64,000 nucleotides of DNA, taken from Poa pratensis. Taxonomy: Eukaryota > Streptophyta > Magnoliopsida > Poales > Poaceae. A program made the position numbers and the translations under genes. This document shows, piece by piece, positions 1-11,200 of the stretch (positions within the stretch are counted from its first letter, which is position 1; each line of letters opens with the position of its first letter). The notes below the pieces were generated by a model. That model made no database searches and was not told where the DNA came from. It saw nothing but the letters and a program-made list of their open reading frames with translations. The stretch lies in NCBI GenBank assembly GCA_947311845.1, contig CAMZMU010000107.1, positions 21,632,359-21,696,358 on the forward strand. The letters are read 5' to 3'.

Positions 1-195
1 CGACATGCCGGCAAAGGAATGGACCAGCTGCGCCATGCTAGGCAAAGAGGCCGTGGGCCACGTCTAGCTTGACATGGGCCAAGGGAATGCTAATGAGTAC
101 GCCGAGGTTGTTGGTTAGGCCATTTGTATCTTAAAGCTCTTAATGAAAAGCCCAGGCTGGCCATGCCCCAACCAACGGCCGCGGGAGCTCCTCGT
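1..195. other. unassigned left edge
   Basis: Moderately GC-rich sequence with no supported gene. It leads into the left inverted-repeat arm of the element that starts near 196. Confidence 0.3.
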
Positions 196-340
196 TCACG
201 CGTTACGCGGGACGAAAATGCTTTCCGCGTACCCTTGGTGTTTTGGGCTCGGCCCATTTTATCCGCGCGGAGAAACTCCATAATTCAACTGGTTCTTTTT
301 TTCCTGATTCCGTTTCGAGGCACCTCCCTCGTGTGCACGC

Positions 341-1760
341 GAGAAAATTGCAAAAAACCGCCACATTTGAGGTTAGGGTTTCAAAAAACCACCAAGATGC
401 TACTTTTTATCAAAAAGCAACCAGTTTTCAGTAACAGCTTAACAAAAAGCACTGATCGGTCAGTTGACAGGATCTAAACGAGTTTATGACCGGTGGGTCC
501 GGGTATCAGGCCTAGGTGGCAGGGTAACAGTTAAAAGAGACTTATGTTAAAGAGGTTCTAAAGTTTGGGGATCTTTTTATAAATTGTCAGGGTCAACGGG
601 TTCTCTCTAGCACTCTCTCTCCTAGATGCATCTCACATGCCGCCGCCGCTTTGGCCGGTCCGGCCGCCGCCACTCGGCTGCTGGCCGCGAACTGCCCCGC
701 CGGCCCATCTGCCCTGCCGTGAAGCTCGCAGCTCGCCGCAGACAGTGAAGCCGATGGGAGCCGTCGGCCCACCCTCCCCTTCCCGCGCCTCTGGGAGCCT
801 CCGGCCCACCCTCCCCTTCCCGCGCCGCTGGGAGCCGGTGGCCCAAGACCGAGCTCGCATAATGCTCGGCTGAGAACGCACTCGACATTCGGTTCACGCT
901 GCCGCCGGCGTGATTCGTGTTCCCATCGCTCCGGTCCCCGCCAAGCACCCAAACCTTGTCAAATAGCTCCGCCGCCTCGTTCAGGGCTCCTTCGTCAAAC
1001 TAATCGAGCCAGGTATCCCTCTATCGCCGGTATGGCCATCGTCTTCTTCGCCTCCGGCACCGAGCCGCCGCGCCATCAAGCTCCTCCTCTGCTCCGCCCC
1101 GGTTCCCTCCGCGCACTCTCTGTTCTTCCCAAATGTGTATGGAACTTGCGCTGCTGCTAGAGGTTGCCGCGTGTTGGAGAGCAGCGTCGGTAGTGCACGG
1201 AAGGCCGGCGATGCATACCGCTGGGGTGGCGCACCTCTTAGAGGTTGCAGCAGCGCCTGCCGCCGAAAGCACTGGTCAAGCGTCGCTGGCCGCGCTCGCC
1301 TGCCTCGCCAGCTACCGGCCCCGCCCTTGTACGCATGCAAGGTGGCTGACGCTAGCTAGTGCGTGCGTGCACTGTTGCTGCTTGCGTGTATGGTGGTTGT
1401 GGTGGCACGCTCGGTGGAGGCCGGCTACTAGCCCGCACGCACACACGCCGCGGCGACCCTGGCCGTCGTTATTTCCGGCTGCGAGCTTCCACCCATCTCG
1501 TCGGAGCATATAATTTTTTTAGTTTAGGGATGGGGAATCAAAAGAAATAATCTATATAGGTCCTTTTTATAAAATAGACATGTCACATAAGCCTGCCATT
1601 AGGGTCCACCGGTCAGAAATTCAATTAGAATGCGGGAAACACCCGATCAGTGCTTTTTGTTAGGCTGTTACTGAATACCGGTTGCTTTTGATAAAAATTC
1701 GCATCTTGCTGGTTTTTTGAAACCCTAGGCTCGAATGTGATGGTTTTTTGCAATTTTCTC
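341..1760. mobile_element. Pack-MULE-like Mutator element with 9-bp target duplication
   Basis: The element begins gagaaaattgcaaaaaac and ends with the exact reverse complement, gttttttgcaattttctc. The inverted repeats continue imperfectly for about 200 bp (341 to about 560, and about 1560 to 1760). The 9 bases tgtgcacgc stand directly outside both ends (332-340 and 1761-1769), the duplication length made by Mutator-like transposases. Between the AT-rich arms lies about 0.95 kb of very GC-rich DNA (about 600-1550). That is the composition of gene fragments carried by grass Pack-MULEs. No transposase is seen. The overlapping open frames on both strands follow from the GC content, and I do not call a protein. 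Confidence 0.8.
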
Positions 1761-2279
1761 TGTGCACGCAGGTGATCAGGTCAAAAGAAAAAAGTGCACG
1801 CAGCTGTTGTTTTGCGTGCAGCGAATTACATACAAATATACGAGTACAAGCGTATTGCGTGATTTTCTACAAAACTGGAAATTTATAAGGATTAAAAGTG
1901 CAAATGTTAAAATCGAGAATATGTGTTGCTTCGCGTTCTACTGTTTCGTGTTGCGCTCGACTGCATGCTCCGATATTTCCTGCGCGTTGGTTCATTTGGT
2001 TCTACTGTTTTTTGCTTTGATTCAACTGGTTGTACTGTTTCCTGCTTTGGGCAAGAGTACGGAACGTTTGAATTTAGTTGGAAAGAATACAAAAATACGA
2101 AAGTACTTTGTTTATTTTGAATAACATTGGGATATGGCTGAAGGATTTGAAAATTGAAACATAAATTGTCAATGAACTGAAACTATTGTTGAACGTTTTG
2201 AACTTTTTTTTGTAGAAGTGAATAGTACATGTTGGTGAACAGAATTTACAATGGATTTGGAAAACCCGGCAAAAGATTT

Positions 2280-3120
2280 TTGAAAACTCCATTGAACAGA
2301 AACTTGGTTTAAAACGGATTTTTGGAAAAAACTATTTGAACATATCCCGGTATTGAACCATTTTTCAAAGCCCCGTTGAACATAATTCTGCCTTTGAACG
2401 ATTCTTGAAAACCCCGTTTTCGAGAATTTGGTAACATGTTGAACGATTTTTTTTAAACCGTGAATGTAATTTGTTTTTTCAAACGATTTTTGAAAAACAT
2501 GTTGAACGTAATTTGGTTTTGAACGATTTTTTGAAAGACCCGTAGAACAAAAATTGGTATTGAACGATTTTATAAAACTCTGTTGAAAAGAAACTTGGTT
2601 TAAACGGATTTTGGAACGATTTTTTAAAAACATGTTGAACGATTTTTGAAAAAACATGTTGAATGTAATTTGGTGTTGAACGGTTTTTGAAAGACCCGTT
2701 GAACAGAATTTGGTATTGAACGATTTTGTAAAACTCCGTTGAACAGAAACTTGGTTTAAACGGATTTTGGAACGATTTTTGAAAACATGTTGAACAGGAT
2801 TTGGTAACCCGTTGAACGTAATATGGTCTTGAATTTTTTTTTAAAAACCCGTTGAACGTAATTTGGTCTTGAACGATTTTTTGAAAGACCCGTTGAATAG
2901 AATTTGGTATTGAACAATTTTGTAAAACTCCGTTGAACAGAAACTTGGTTCAAACGGATTTTGGAACGATTTTTGAAAAACATGTTGAACGTAATTTGCA
3001 CTTGAACAATTTTTGAAAGACCCATTTAACAGAATTTGGTATTGAACGGTTTTGTAAAACTACGTTGAACAGAAACTTGGTTTGAACAAATTTTGGAACG
3101 ATTTTAATATATGGACAGAT
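2280..3120. repeat. degenerate tandem array of long AT-rich units
   Basis: The phrase gaacagaaacttggtt recurs near 2294, 2584 (variant), 2744, 2936 and 3066. Each time it is followed by aaacggattttgg-like sequence, a ttgaacgattttt block and a gacccgttgaacagaatttgg block. Spacing varies from about 130 to 290 bp, so units have been lost or merged. The open minus-strand frames across it encode repeated peptides only because the DNA is repetitive. Confidence 0.7.
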
Positions 3121-3169
3121 TTTCCCTTTTTCTTTTGTTTTTTCTTTCTTTTTTATATTCATTTAAAAA

Positions 3170-3410
3170 AATAGATTTGAAAATTGTTCATTCTTGAAAT
3201 TTGTTCATTTCAAAAATGAACGAAAATTGTTCATTTTCAAAATTTGTTCATTTTAGAAAAAAAATTATTTTTGAATTTGTTCAGATTCAAAATTTGTTCA
3301 TTTTCAAAAAAAATCATTTTCGAAATTTGTTCATTTCAGAAATTGTTCATTTTCGAAATTTGTTCATTTATGAAATTTATTCTAAAAATGAACATGTATG
3401 GTATTTGAAC
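3170..3410. repeat. short-unit repeat rich in ttgttcatt
   Basis: Many imperfect copies of ttgttcatttt and its complement (aaaatgaac) are packed into about 240 bp, so the single strand can fold on itself. It lies inside the larger inverted-repeat element next to the longer tandem array. No coding potential is claimed. Confidence 0.55.
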
Positions 3411-4087
3411 GATTTTAATATATGGACAGGTAATATTTTCCTAAAACATAAACATTGGTTTCTAATATAAAACGAAAATGAAAATAAAAAATAAGACAAA
3501 AAATGAAACAGCCAAAAAGGAAAAAGAAAAAGCAAAACAAACAGGAAAAAAACGAACCAGAATACCAAATTTCGGCTGAAGGTGCTATTGGGTCGGCCCA
3601 CATCGCGAAGAAGGGTGCGCGGAGCGTAGCGCTCCGCGTTACGCGGCAACTAGGTTTCGCCAACGGCCGCCGTTCAATCGCATGATTGTCGCGCTCATCA
3701 GTTGTCTGGGTTGACAAAACGTCGATATACTTCAATTGTGATGGCCGACCACTCGAGTGTATGAGAGATTGAGATAGGTAGGTTTTTTGCTGATGCTAAT
3801 CTACTGGGGAGTCTTTGGCTCGTTGCCCCAATATTCGATGCAAATTAAAAGGCGGTAATATTCCATTATTCGTTGTATTTAGTTCATTCTCCGTGTTGTT
3901 CTCATGTCTTTACCCTGTACTTTGTGCTCTAGTATCTTACAACCATATTTGTTCCTTTTTGTGAAGAGGTACGTACCATTATAAGAGAGAACTCATTTTT
4001 CTTTTTAAAGATAGGGAACTCCTTTTTAATGTCCAGCTGTACTAGAATATGTCAATATTCATCGTCACCCATGTATGCATCTATATA

Positions 4088-4247
4088 CTCCCTCCGTCCC
4101 AAAATGTAAGATGTTTTAGGTGTTACACATGTTGTCCACATACACACTAAAGTGAGTGAACATATACATGAAATGTGTCTAGATACACTTGTGTACATGT
4201 GAATGTGGACAAAACCTAAAACATCTTATATTTGGGAACGGAGGGAG
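4088..4247. mobile_element. Stowaway MITE
   Basis: Termini ctccctccgtccc and gggaacggagggag are near-perfect inverted repeats. The interior is also largely self-complementary (gttttaggt against acctaaaac, cacatgt against acatgtg). TA stands on both sides (4086-4087 and 4248-4249), the Tc1/mariner-type target duplication. 160 bp and no coding capacity. Confidence 0.9.
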
Positions 4248-4528
4248 TACACGAGTAACACGACCGCCTGGCTACACAAGATGGAGAGTTAAAGGATGCA
4301 CGGATGATTTAGACAAAAGAAAGATGCTCGGACAATTAGTACATAGGGTTTAACCTGACAAAATCCAGGACACACATACGCATTGCAACCCAAAAAATGT
4401 CATTTGGATCTCAAATCGGGCCGCCCAAGCCGAAGAGTCTGAAATACAAGGATCTTCTACACATCATTTTAAGAATTTGACGCATTATTCATAACTTCTT
4501 CATTTGAGAATCATAGCGTCGTCTAGTA

Positions 4529-4595
4529 CTCCATCCGTCTGGAAAAAGATGTCGCTAGATACATCCATTTTTACGACACCCTTTTCCGGATGGAG
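4529..4595. mobile_element. very short Stowaway-type MITE
   Basis: The ends are ctccatccgtctgga and ttttccggatggag, a typical Stowaway inverted repeat. TA precedes the left end; the right flank reads tg, so one copy of the duplication has mutated. At 67 bp it is little more than the two arms. Confidence 0.7.
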
Positions 4596-6052
4596 TGTGT
4601 ACTACTTTGTACTGTGGGTCATACAACAATGTACATGCTCGTTCATATGCAGACCTAGGACAGGGCAATAAGAGTGCCTGTCATTTTACCATTCAGGTCT
4701 CTTGTCATATGAAAGGTATTTCACTTCGTCCAAATAAATCAACCAACATATAACAGTTGTGTGCCTATGACTTCTGAAAGATTCACGGTTTTCTAACTCC
4801 ACGCAAATTCGTATATTTCAACAAGTATAGTTGGTATTAATCTGAGCTTAGCGAGGGAGGTGTACGTAAATCACTATACATATTTTTAGATTGTCGTGTT
4901 CTGCAGACCGTAGGTCAAAACAAGAAAAAGTTAGAGAAAAAAATTCAGTTGCACGTGGAGTATAGAATGTGTGCATAAGTATTGCCAGAACATAAAAAGA
5001 CGCTCATCTGACCACAAACAAAATTAAACATCGAGTAATGCCATTGAGACGTGAACATCCTTTGTATCTCATAAACTCTAGAATTGGCTAATTTATTACA
5101 CCTAGATGACAATTTACTATTCCGGAAACCTCTATCAAGATATTTGATAGACTTTACACTTTAGAGATCTTTGCCAAGATATCTAAGTACACAACTAGAC
5201 GTGCACATACATATACTATATAAAATCCTCAAACTTGCATAAACTAATATGTTGAGAAATGCAAATTGTTCCTTCAACATTTTCCACAAATCAAGTGTCA
5301 GCTTAGTGGTAGACCGATAGGGGTATTGTCGAGTGCTCTAGGCCAGTAGGTTCGGCCCCGATTGGGAGCAGATATTTCAACTGATTTTTGTGTATCTTCA
5401 ATAATAAGATGTCGAGGGGCCCCTCCTCCTATGGTCTCGTTTTTAAATATACTTTTGTAAAATCCGGTAGGATTTAGTTTAAGGGAGGGTTTCTAAGGGG
5501 AATGTTTTGAAAAGGAAACAATTACTGTGATTTTCTCCAGGATGTGAATAAAAATTAGTGAGAGTATATTTTGCAATGGTGGAGGCTAAAACTGTATAAC
5601 AAAAAATATGTAGTTTAATGTTTTGCGGTAGTATTTTGTGTAGTAGAAGAATGTACAACATAAAGTAGTATATTGACAGAATAAGTTATAAAGAAGTAAA
5701 AAATGTTGTTAATTTTGTTAAGTGTAGTAAAAATATAGTTCTCAAGATCTTACATTGATAGAGTGGGCTATAAAGATGTAATAAATATATGTAAACTTTC
5801 TCTATTTTGCAATTTAAGATCGTTAGAGTAATTTACAAAAAGGTTAAAGGTTTATTAAATGTTATTAATTATCTATGCATGTTGCAACAAACTGAACTAT
5901 GTCTCTCCTACCGCGCTCCTCCTCCTCCGTTATCCTCTTCCACACAACATATTGTTCCTAAAACCTCGGAAATTATATTTTATGCATTATTATACTCTTA
6001 TAATAAAACCTATAACGGGGAAGAGGCAGGGAGGGGGCGAGCAGCGGCTAGA

Positions 6053-8009
6053 TGAAAGTGCAGGGTGCCCCATGTGTGGTTTTGGTAATTAATGACAATC
6101 CTTATGGACTAATGTTTGCATTGAGATATTCTTATAGATCTTGTCCATAGGAATAGATTGGAGTTCATGTGTTGGACTCTAGAAGCTTACATGGTAAAGT
6201 GTGGCTTGGAAAAGACGATTGAGGGAACATTCATGTCTATCTCCAAGTCATCATATATGTCAAGAGAAGAAGATGAAGTGCAAGTTCGATATGATCCATC
6301 TCGGAAGATATCATTTGATTGAAGCTTGCAATGGATACATTAAGACGGAGCTAAGCGAGACTCTCCCATAATGGAGTATGGGGGAGAAGTTTTCATCAAG
6401 CATGTGCTAGCGAGCATGATCAAGAAAGGTGTTCCAACTTGAGAGAGTCAAAGCTCCAGTTCATCAAAAATGGAGACCGGGTTATAGGATAGATACCGTA
6501 CTATCAAGAGGGGCTTTCGAGTGAGTAACTTGATCGCATCTTTGTGGAGAGCTCAAACATTTGCATTCTTGGCATATCATCTTTCTTGGTTCTTATTTGT
6601 CTTTTATCCATGTGAGAATTTAGAGCTTGTGTTCTTCTCCATATCAAGCTCCAGTTCATCAAAAATGGAGTCTGGATGAAAAACTTGTTGTGTTTCGGGT
6701 TTGGAAATATTTTTGGTTTATCCGTGAGGAAAAGTTTCACACCTTCCCATGTGTGGTAACTTTACTCTATTTACGGTTCTTTCCAACAAAATTGGTTTCA
6801 TCCCATTTGGAGTTTTCTTGCAAAAGTTAGAGGTTAAAGAAGTTCTCTCTCTGTTTCTGGTTGGCCGGCCTAGGTCGGGCCCCTCGGGTGGTCAGCCGGC
6901 CTCCTGCTTTTTTAGGCCGGCCGGGCCCAAGGCCGGGCGTCTCTGGAGGTCAGCCGGCCTCCTGCCTTTTAAGGCATGCCCTCGCGAAAACTGCCAACGG
7001 GCAGATTTTCAAGGGGACCTATTTAAGGGGCTTTCTTCCCCAATGGTTCCCTAACTTCTTGAGCTCGTTTTCCCCTCTCTCTCTCCTCCATTGTTGACCT
7101 TTGGAAAAGCTTGCTTACCTCTCAATGCCTCCCATGATTTTTGCATATCTTTGAGGGAAAAGTGAGAGGAGATCTAGATCTAAAATTCCACCAATCCATC
7201 TCTCTTCTAAGTGATGGGAACCTAGTAGATCTTGATCTTGGAGTTCTTGGTGTTTCTCCTCCATTGTTCTTCCTCTCTTATTCCCCCATAAGCATTTGTT
7301 GCTTTGTTGGAATTTGAGAGTGAAGGACTTGAGCACTTCTTGTGTTCTTGCCATTGCATTTTGTTGCATCGGTTTGCTCTCTCCACGAGGTTTCGTGGAA
7401 GTGAAAGTTCGTGAGCTTGTTACTCGTGTGTCGTTGGACCCTAGACGGTGTTTTTGAGGTCTTTTGTGGTCAAGGCCTTTTGTGGCTAGTTGGGACCTTT
7501 TGTGGTCACTTGGGAGCTCCCAATCCTTTTGTGGGTTGTGCCTCAAGATTGTTGTAAAGGCTCCAGATTCCGCCTTGAAGGATTCCGATAGTGGAAGGTG
7601 AACCGAGCTTTTGGGCAATGTTCATCGGAGAATAGGGTGAGGCCATTTGTGGCGTTTGAGTTTGAAACTCACACCCCTCCAACGAGACGTACTCCCCTAA
7701 AAAGGAGGAACTCGAGAATACATTTTCGTCTCCGCGTGCCTCGGTTATTTCTAGACCCGAGCTCTTTACTTATGCACTTTACATTGTGATAGCATTCGTG
7801 TTTGAAGTCTTATATCTTGCTATCACCTTGTTACTTGTCTTGCTTAGCATAAGTTGTTGGTGCACATATGTGAGCCTAGTATATTTAGGTTGTGTGCTTG
7901 TTAAATTAAAACACCTAGTTTTATTCCGCATTTATCAAGACTAAACCGGAAAAGTTTTAAATCGTCTATTCACCCCCCCCCCCTTCTAGGCGACATCCTT
8001 GTCCTTTCA
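6053..8009. mobile_element. solo LTR (tgaaag...ctttca family), TSD ctaga
   Basis: The element starts TGAAAGTGC and ends CCTTTCA, so it has TG...CA ends extended to a 6-bp inverted repeat. The five bases ctaga flank it on both sides (6048-6052 and 8010-8014). At 1,957 bp with no internal gag or pol and no second copy next to it, the simplest reading is a solo LTR left by recombination between two LTRs. A second member of the family begins at 53578 and is interrupted by two later insertions; this copy shows the uninterrupted sequence. A C-run precedes the end (about 7974-7983). Family name not recognised. Confidence 0.8.
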
Positions 8010-8435
8010 CTAGACCCACTCCCTCTAATGACCCACCATCCTCAGCTGTCATACTAGACAATACTAGTAGTATAAAAATTCATGAACAAATTGCGGGAGA
8101 TAATTATGTTATTAACTAAACACAAAAATAAAATAATGCATACAACACTTCAAATAAATTGAAACCCGATAAATTCAACTAGATCAACATTCACTCTTCG
8201 CTCCCCTTGAGCATCTGTAAATGCTTAACTAGATCAAATGTAGCTAGCAATGGTTTATTTTTCATCACACATTTTGGCATACATGACGAGAAAATCAAAA
8301 AACTTGGTAGACACCTGGTAATCAAACATCGGTCATATTATGAATCATCAGCCACTAGAGCAGCTCGCTCACTCTCGATAATCATATTGTGCATAATAAG
8401 TTAATAACACAACCATGGACAGTATGTGTTATTTG

Positions 8436-8815
8436 CTCCCGAGCTCCAGTGCTCCCTCCAGTTAAAAAAAATTGAAAATTATATTTATGAGTTTCAGAAA
8501 AATCTGAAAAAAATCACAGGTGTAGGTAATGGTGTATACCATAAACGTGTAAAATTTCAGTTTGAAATACTTTATATTATGGGCTATACAAAAATAACAA
8601 AATCTGGTAGAACTTAGAGATCTGAAAATAGGCATATTTAGATCCACAATTTGTCATTTTTGTATAGCTAAAAATACAATGTATTTGGAGTTGATATTTT
8701 ACACGTTCGTGGATTATACTATTGGCTACTCCCAGAATTTTTTTCAGAATTTTTTGAAACTCATAAATATGATTTTCAAAAAAAAAATGGAGGGTTTACT
8801 AGAGCCCGGGAGCAA
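8436..8815. mobile_element. foldback MITE-like element
   Basis: The left arm (gctcccgagctccagt, then a poly-purine stretch and tatttatgagtttca) is repeated inverted on the right (tgaaactcataaatatga, then tagagcccgggagc). The arms extend about 90 bp each. No clear target duplication was found, so the superfamily is open; no coding sequence. Confidence 0.6.
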
Positions 8816-8849
8816 AAAGTCTCTACTGAACCATGTATGACCTCTCACA

Positions 8850-9190
8850 TATGCTCTCTCCGTCAGTTAAGAACATGGTACTGGACATTAGCAAAACAAG
8901 TTTGGAGCACACCAAATGTTCGCTCAACGTCCTTCTTAAAACTCTCTTGGCACGATGTAAACCAATATTATTTTGACCTAAACGGATGGAGAATGTCTTC
9001 ATAAAGGGATAGATGACATGAGCTAGGTAGTACCTCTTTGTTTATTGGTGGTCATTAATCGCATAATTGCGTTCCGGAGCATGGCCTTTAGCAAGTCTTG
9101 CAAACATCACAACCCGTTGATATCATTGTGACATCCCTTCATGCCAAAAAAAAATGTGTCAGATTGTCAAGTACGACAATGCACTCTCCA
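8850..9190 (-). pseudogene. PIF/Harbinger transposase relic
   Basis: Read on the minus strand, broken frames give peptides like those of plant PIF/Harbinger nucleases. Near 9140-9110 there is GCHNDING, the family's catalytic-region motif G-[CS]-HNDIN. Near 8950-8900 there is FKKDVERTFGVLQ, close to the family's KDVERAFGVLQ. Stop codons and frameshifts separate them, so this is not a working enzyme. In an intact protein the two motifs lie in the same order in the DDE domain. The foldback element 8436-8815 lies beside it. Confidence 0.6.
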
Positions 9191-9613
9191 ATATGACGTT
9201 TGTACAACCTTGACGGGTGTATGGAAAATATTTTCAGGCTTGATCCTTTCCAAACATTTCAAAAATCTTCTAGTTGTATTTTGTGTCAAAGATTCGAGTT
9301 GTGTCTGCTTCATTTGATGCTCTCAAATAGATTTTTCCAAACACTGGCACCACCGCCCTACAAAATTTATACGTGCTCTAAATGCATGTGGACTCTAAAC
9401 TGCGTAGGTAGTGGGGCGAAGTTGTGATAATTACGAGTCAATGAGCGTCAGCGGTCGAAGAAGAACAGCCGATCGACCCAGGTGAGACGGAGGACGAGGT
9501 TAGAGGGTCTACAAAAGCAGTGACGGTAGTGGTGGCTACCTACGGACGGTCAGATCCATTTAACAACGGCGATTTTCAAATGACGGCGAGAGCAACAGCT
9601 GAATCGATGGAGG

Positions 9614-9815
9614 CTTGATGAAATATGAGCATCAGACCAACATGGACTTCCAGCACCGAGAAGAAAACCTTCTTGACTAAAATGTAACAACTGAAACCAC
9701 AATCTTGTACTAGCAAGATCAATCTGTGCTTGGGAGCTCCGCATATAAATCTCTTCACCAGCTGTGAGAGCATAAGCTTTCTCACGAATGGATTACCCAT
9801 ATTTCATTTTGCGAC
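9614..9815 (-). pseudogene. decayed copy of DEK1 exon 27
   Basis: This segment is a clear but diverged copy of part of DEK1 exon 27 (12883 to about 13145) in the same orientation. It covers the calpain core from [12 protein letters not shown] sequence down to GSDAHISSS. An internal stretch corresponding to about 13039-13105 (GGAGEEI-side to EALEGG) is missing. Substitutions change the recognisable peptide ([28 protein letters not shown]). Similarity stops at both ends in unrelated DNA and no other DEK1 exon is present. It is a one-exon duplicate lying about 2 kb beyond the 3' end of its parent. Confidence 0.85.
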
Positions 9816-10008
9816 TTGTGGGGCGGGGCGGTTGGGAGGGAGGTGGGTAGACAGTTGTCCAAGCAGTTTCAGTAGAAGATTTTTGGTGTGTACAGGCGAG
9901 AGAGCGGGCAATGGCACTTGAACTCACGATCTCGCGGGTAGGGTAGGTGTCAGCAAGTCGGACATTCGATACATGTGATCTCGCGCCCTGCATCATTGGG
10001 AACGCCCC

Positions 10009-10776
10009 TTTTTTTTTTTTTTTTTTTTGCACACAACCAACTTCCTCATATATTCACCAAGAACATCCACATACACAGTACATAGATCGAAGAAAAAGAA
10101 CACACATACGAGGAGGAGGAGGATCCAGAAGCTGCGGGAGCACCGACCACGCCGGCGTCGGAGCTGAAGAAGACCACCTTCCATCTTGCCGCTGTCAGGG
10201 ATGCTTTTGCCCTATGAGAGACGCCGCCGTGCCCGCCCGCCGCGCCGCGGCGGAGCTTGAATCGATGAACGGCCGGGGCGAGCGCCCCCCTGTCCCATCC
10301 ACACCTCCTTGCCGGAGTCGTCTTCAAATCCGCCGCAGGACGAAGTCGAGGAACCCCGCGCGCCCCGGGATCCGAACAAATCCACTGCCAGGACGGAGAC
10401 CGCCACTGGATCTGGCAGCAGATCGAGACACGGCGCGGATCCGCCGATCCGCGGGTGCCGGAGGAGCAGACGCACCAGCCCGGAGCTCCACGAGCGCCGC
10501 CGCCGGGGAGGAGAAGCATCTGCAACAAAAACCACACCAGCGCCACCATCGCCTCCACGGCGCCGCCGGCTGCCCCAAAGGAACCTCCCTTATGTACACG
10601 CGTGACGCGGGGATCCCCCACCCTCCCGCCGCCGAGGCGGCCGCCGGAGGGCGAGGGATCCGACCGGATCGACGGCGAGAAGGTGGCTCGGCCGGGTGAA
10701 CTCAAAAATCGCCCTTCCTGCTACAGAGAACGGGGAGGGGAGACGACCAGCGCGTTCGCTCGCAGCTTGTCAGCGC
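10009..10776 (-). mobile_element. GC-rich poly(A) retroposon, 16-bp target duplication
   Basis: cattgggaacgcccct occurs at 9994-10009 and exactly again at 10777-10792. Between them lies a sequence whose plus strand starts with about 20 T, so on the minus strand it ends in a poly(A) tail. That combination marks insertion by target-primed reverse transcription. The 5' part on the minus strand is very GC-rich and its last 150 bases are AT-richer, like a 3' UTR. There are no introns. A minus-strand frame (10046-10705) is open for about 219 codons, but I recognise no domain and GC content alone could explain it. It may be a processed copy of a host transcript or a LINE-dependent non-coding retroposon. 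Confidence 0.75.
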
Positions 10777-10792
10777 CATTGGGAACGCCCCT

Positions 10793-11200
10793 AGAGATGC
10801 TCTTGCTAAACGCAAACAATAGAGACGTCCCAACGGATAAGAATCTACGTGCGTACCAAGACGGCCGGCTGCGGTGGATCGACCGTGCCAAGCAAAGTGG
10901 CGCAGCTGCTAACAAGAAACCACTACTACCATGTGAGCTGAAAACCGTTGCCTGCACGTGCACGTACCTACCACAATGCCTGACAGACGAGCACCATATT
11001 TCAGCAGAGACAGCTTCACAACATGTACCAAAAAATAGCTTCCTTTGAATGAGATCAGATTCTGATTACATACAGGGCAATCAATGAAAACAACTATGGC
11101 CAACTACTACCTCAGGTTTTAGATCAGCAAAACTGCAGCTTACTAAAACGGCATTTCCAAGCTGCACAAGGAACGACAGGCGCAATGTTAACTCATCTAA
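10793..11200. other. spacer between retroposon and DEK1 3' end
   Basis: No gene supported. DEK1 transcription runs toward this region, and its polyadenylation site should lie near its right side, but I could not place it. Confidence 0.3.

Larger units (their letters stand above)
196..3660. mobile_element. DNA element with inverted-repeat arms, hosting a Pack-MULE
   Basis: The stretch about 196-312 is a diverged inverted copy of about 3549-3655. Both arms share a gcgttacgcgg-type block, a ccgcg-acccttc block, a cggccca block, and a shared tail (ggttctttttttcctg, with one base different on the right). The two arms bracket a long AT-rich repetitive interior. I infer one old terminal-inverted-repeat transposon. 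No transposase is visible, so it is non-autonomous or eroded. Outer ends and target duplication could not be fixed, so the borders are approximate. A second transposon (341-1760) lies just inside the left arm and accounts for part of the length. Confidence 0.5.
3700..6047. other. intergenic DNA with small MITEs only
   Basis: AT-rich sequence without a supported gene. It contains the two Stowaway-type MITEs listed separately (4088-4247 and 4529-4595). A weak tRNA-like patch near 5297-5380 was not accepted. Nothing else is recognisable. Confidence 0.4.

Noticed and set aside
2169..3162. minus-strand frames with repeated Asn/Arg/Ser peptides
   Set aside because: The repetition comes from the tandem DNA array; no start context, no domain and no codon structure.
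5297..5380. tRNA or SINE candidate (cagcttagtggtagacc ... ggttcggcccc)
   Set aside because: The A-box is fair but the B-box is poor, there is no cloverleaf and no target duplication could be found.
7115..7618. 167-codon minus-strand frame
   Set aside because: It lies wholly inside the solo LTR and has no recognisable domain; LTR DNA often has chance frames.
9947..10699. 250-codon plus-strand open frame
   Set aside because: It crosses the target duplication and the T-run of a retroposon; the GC-rich composition explains the open frame.
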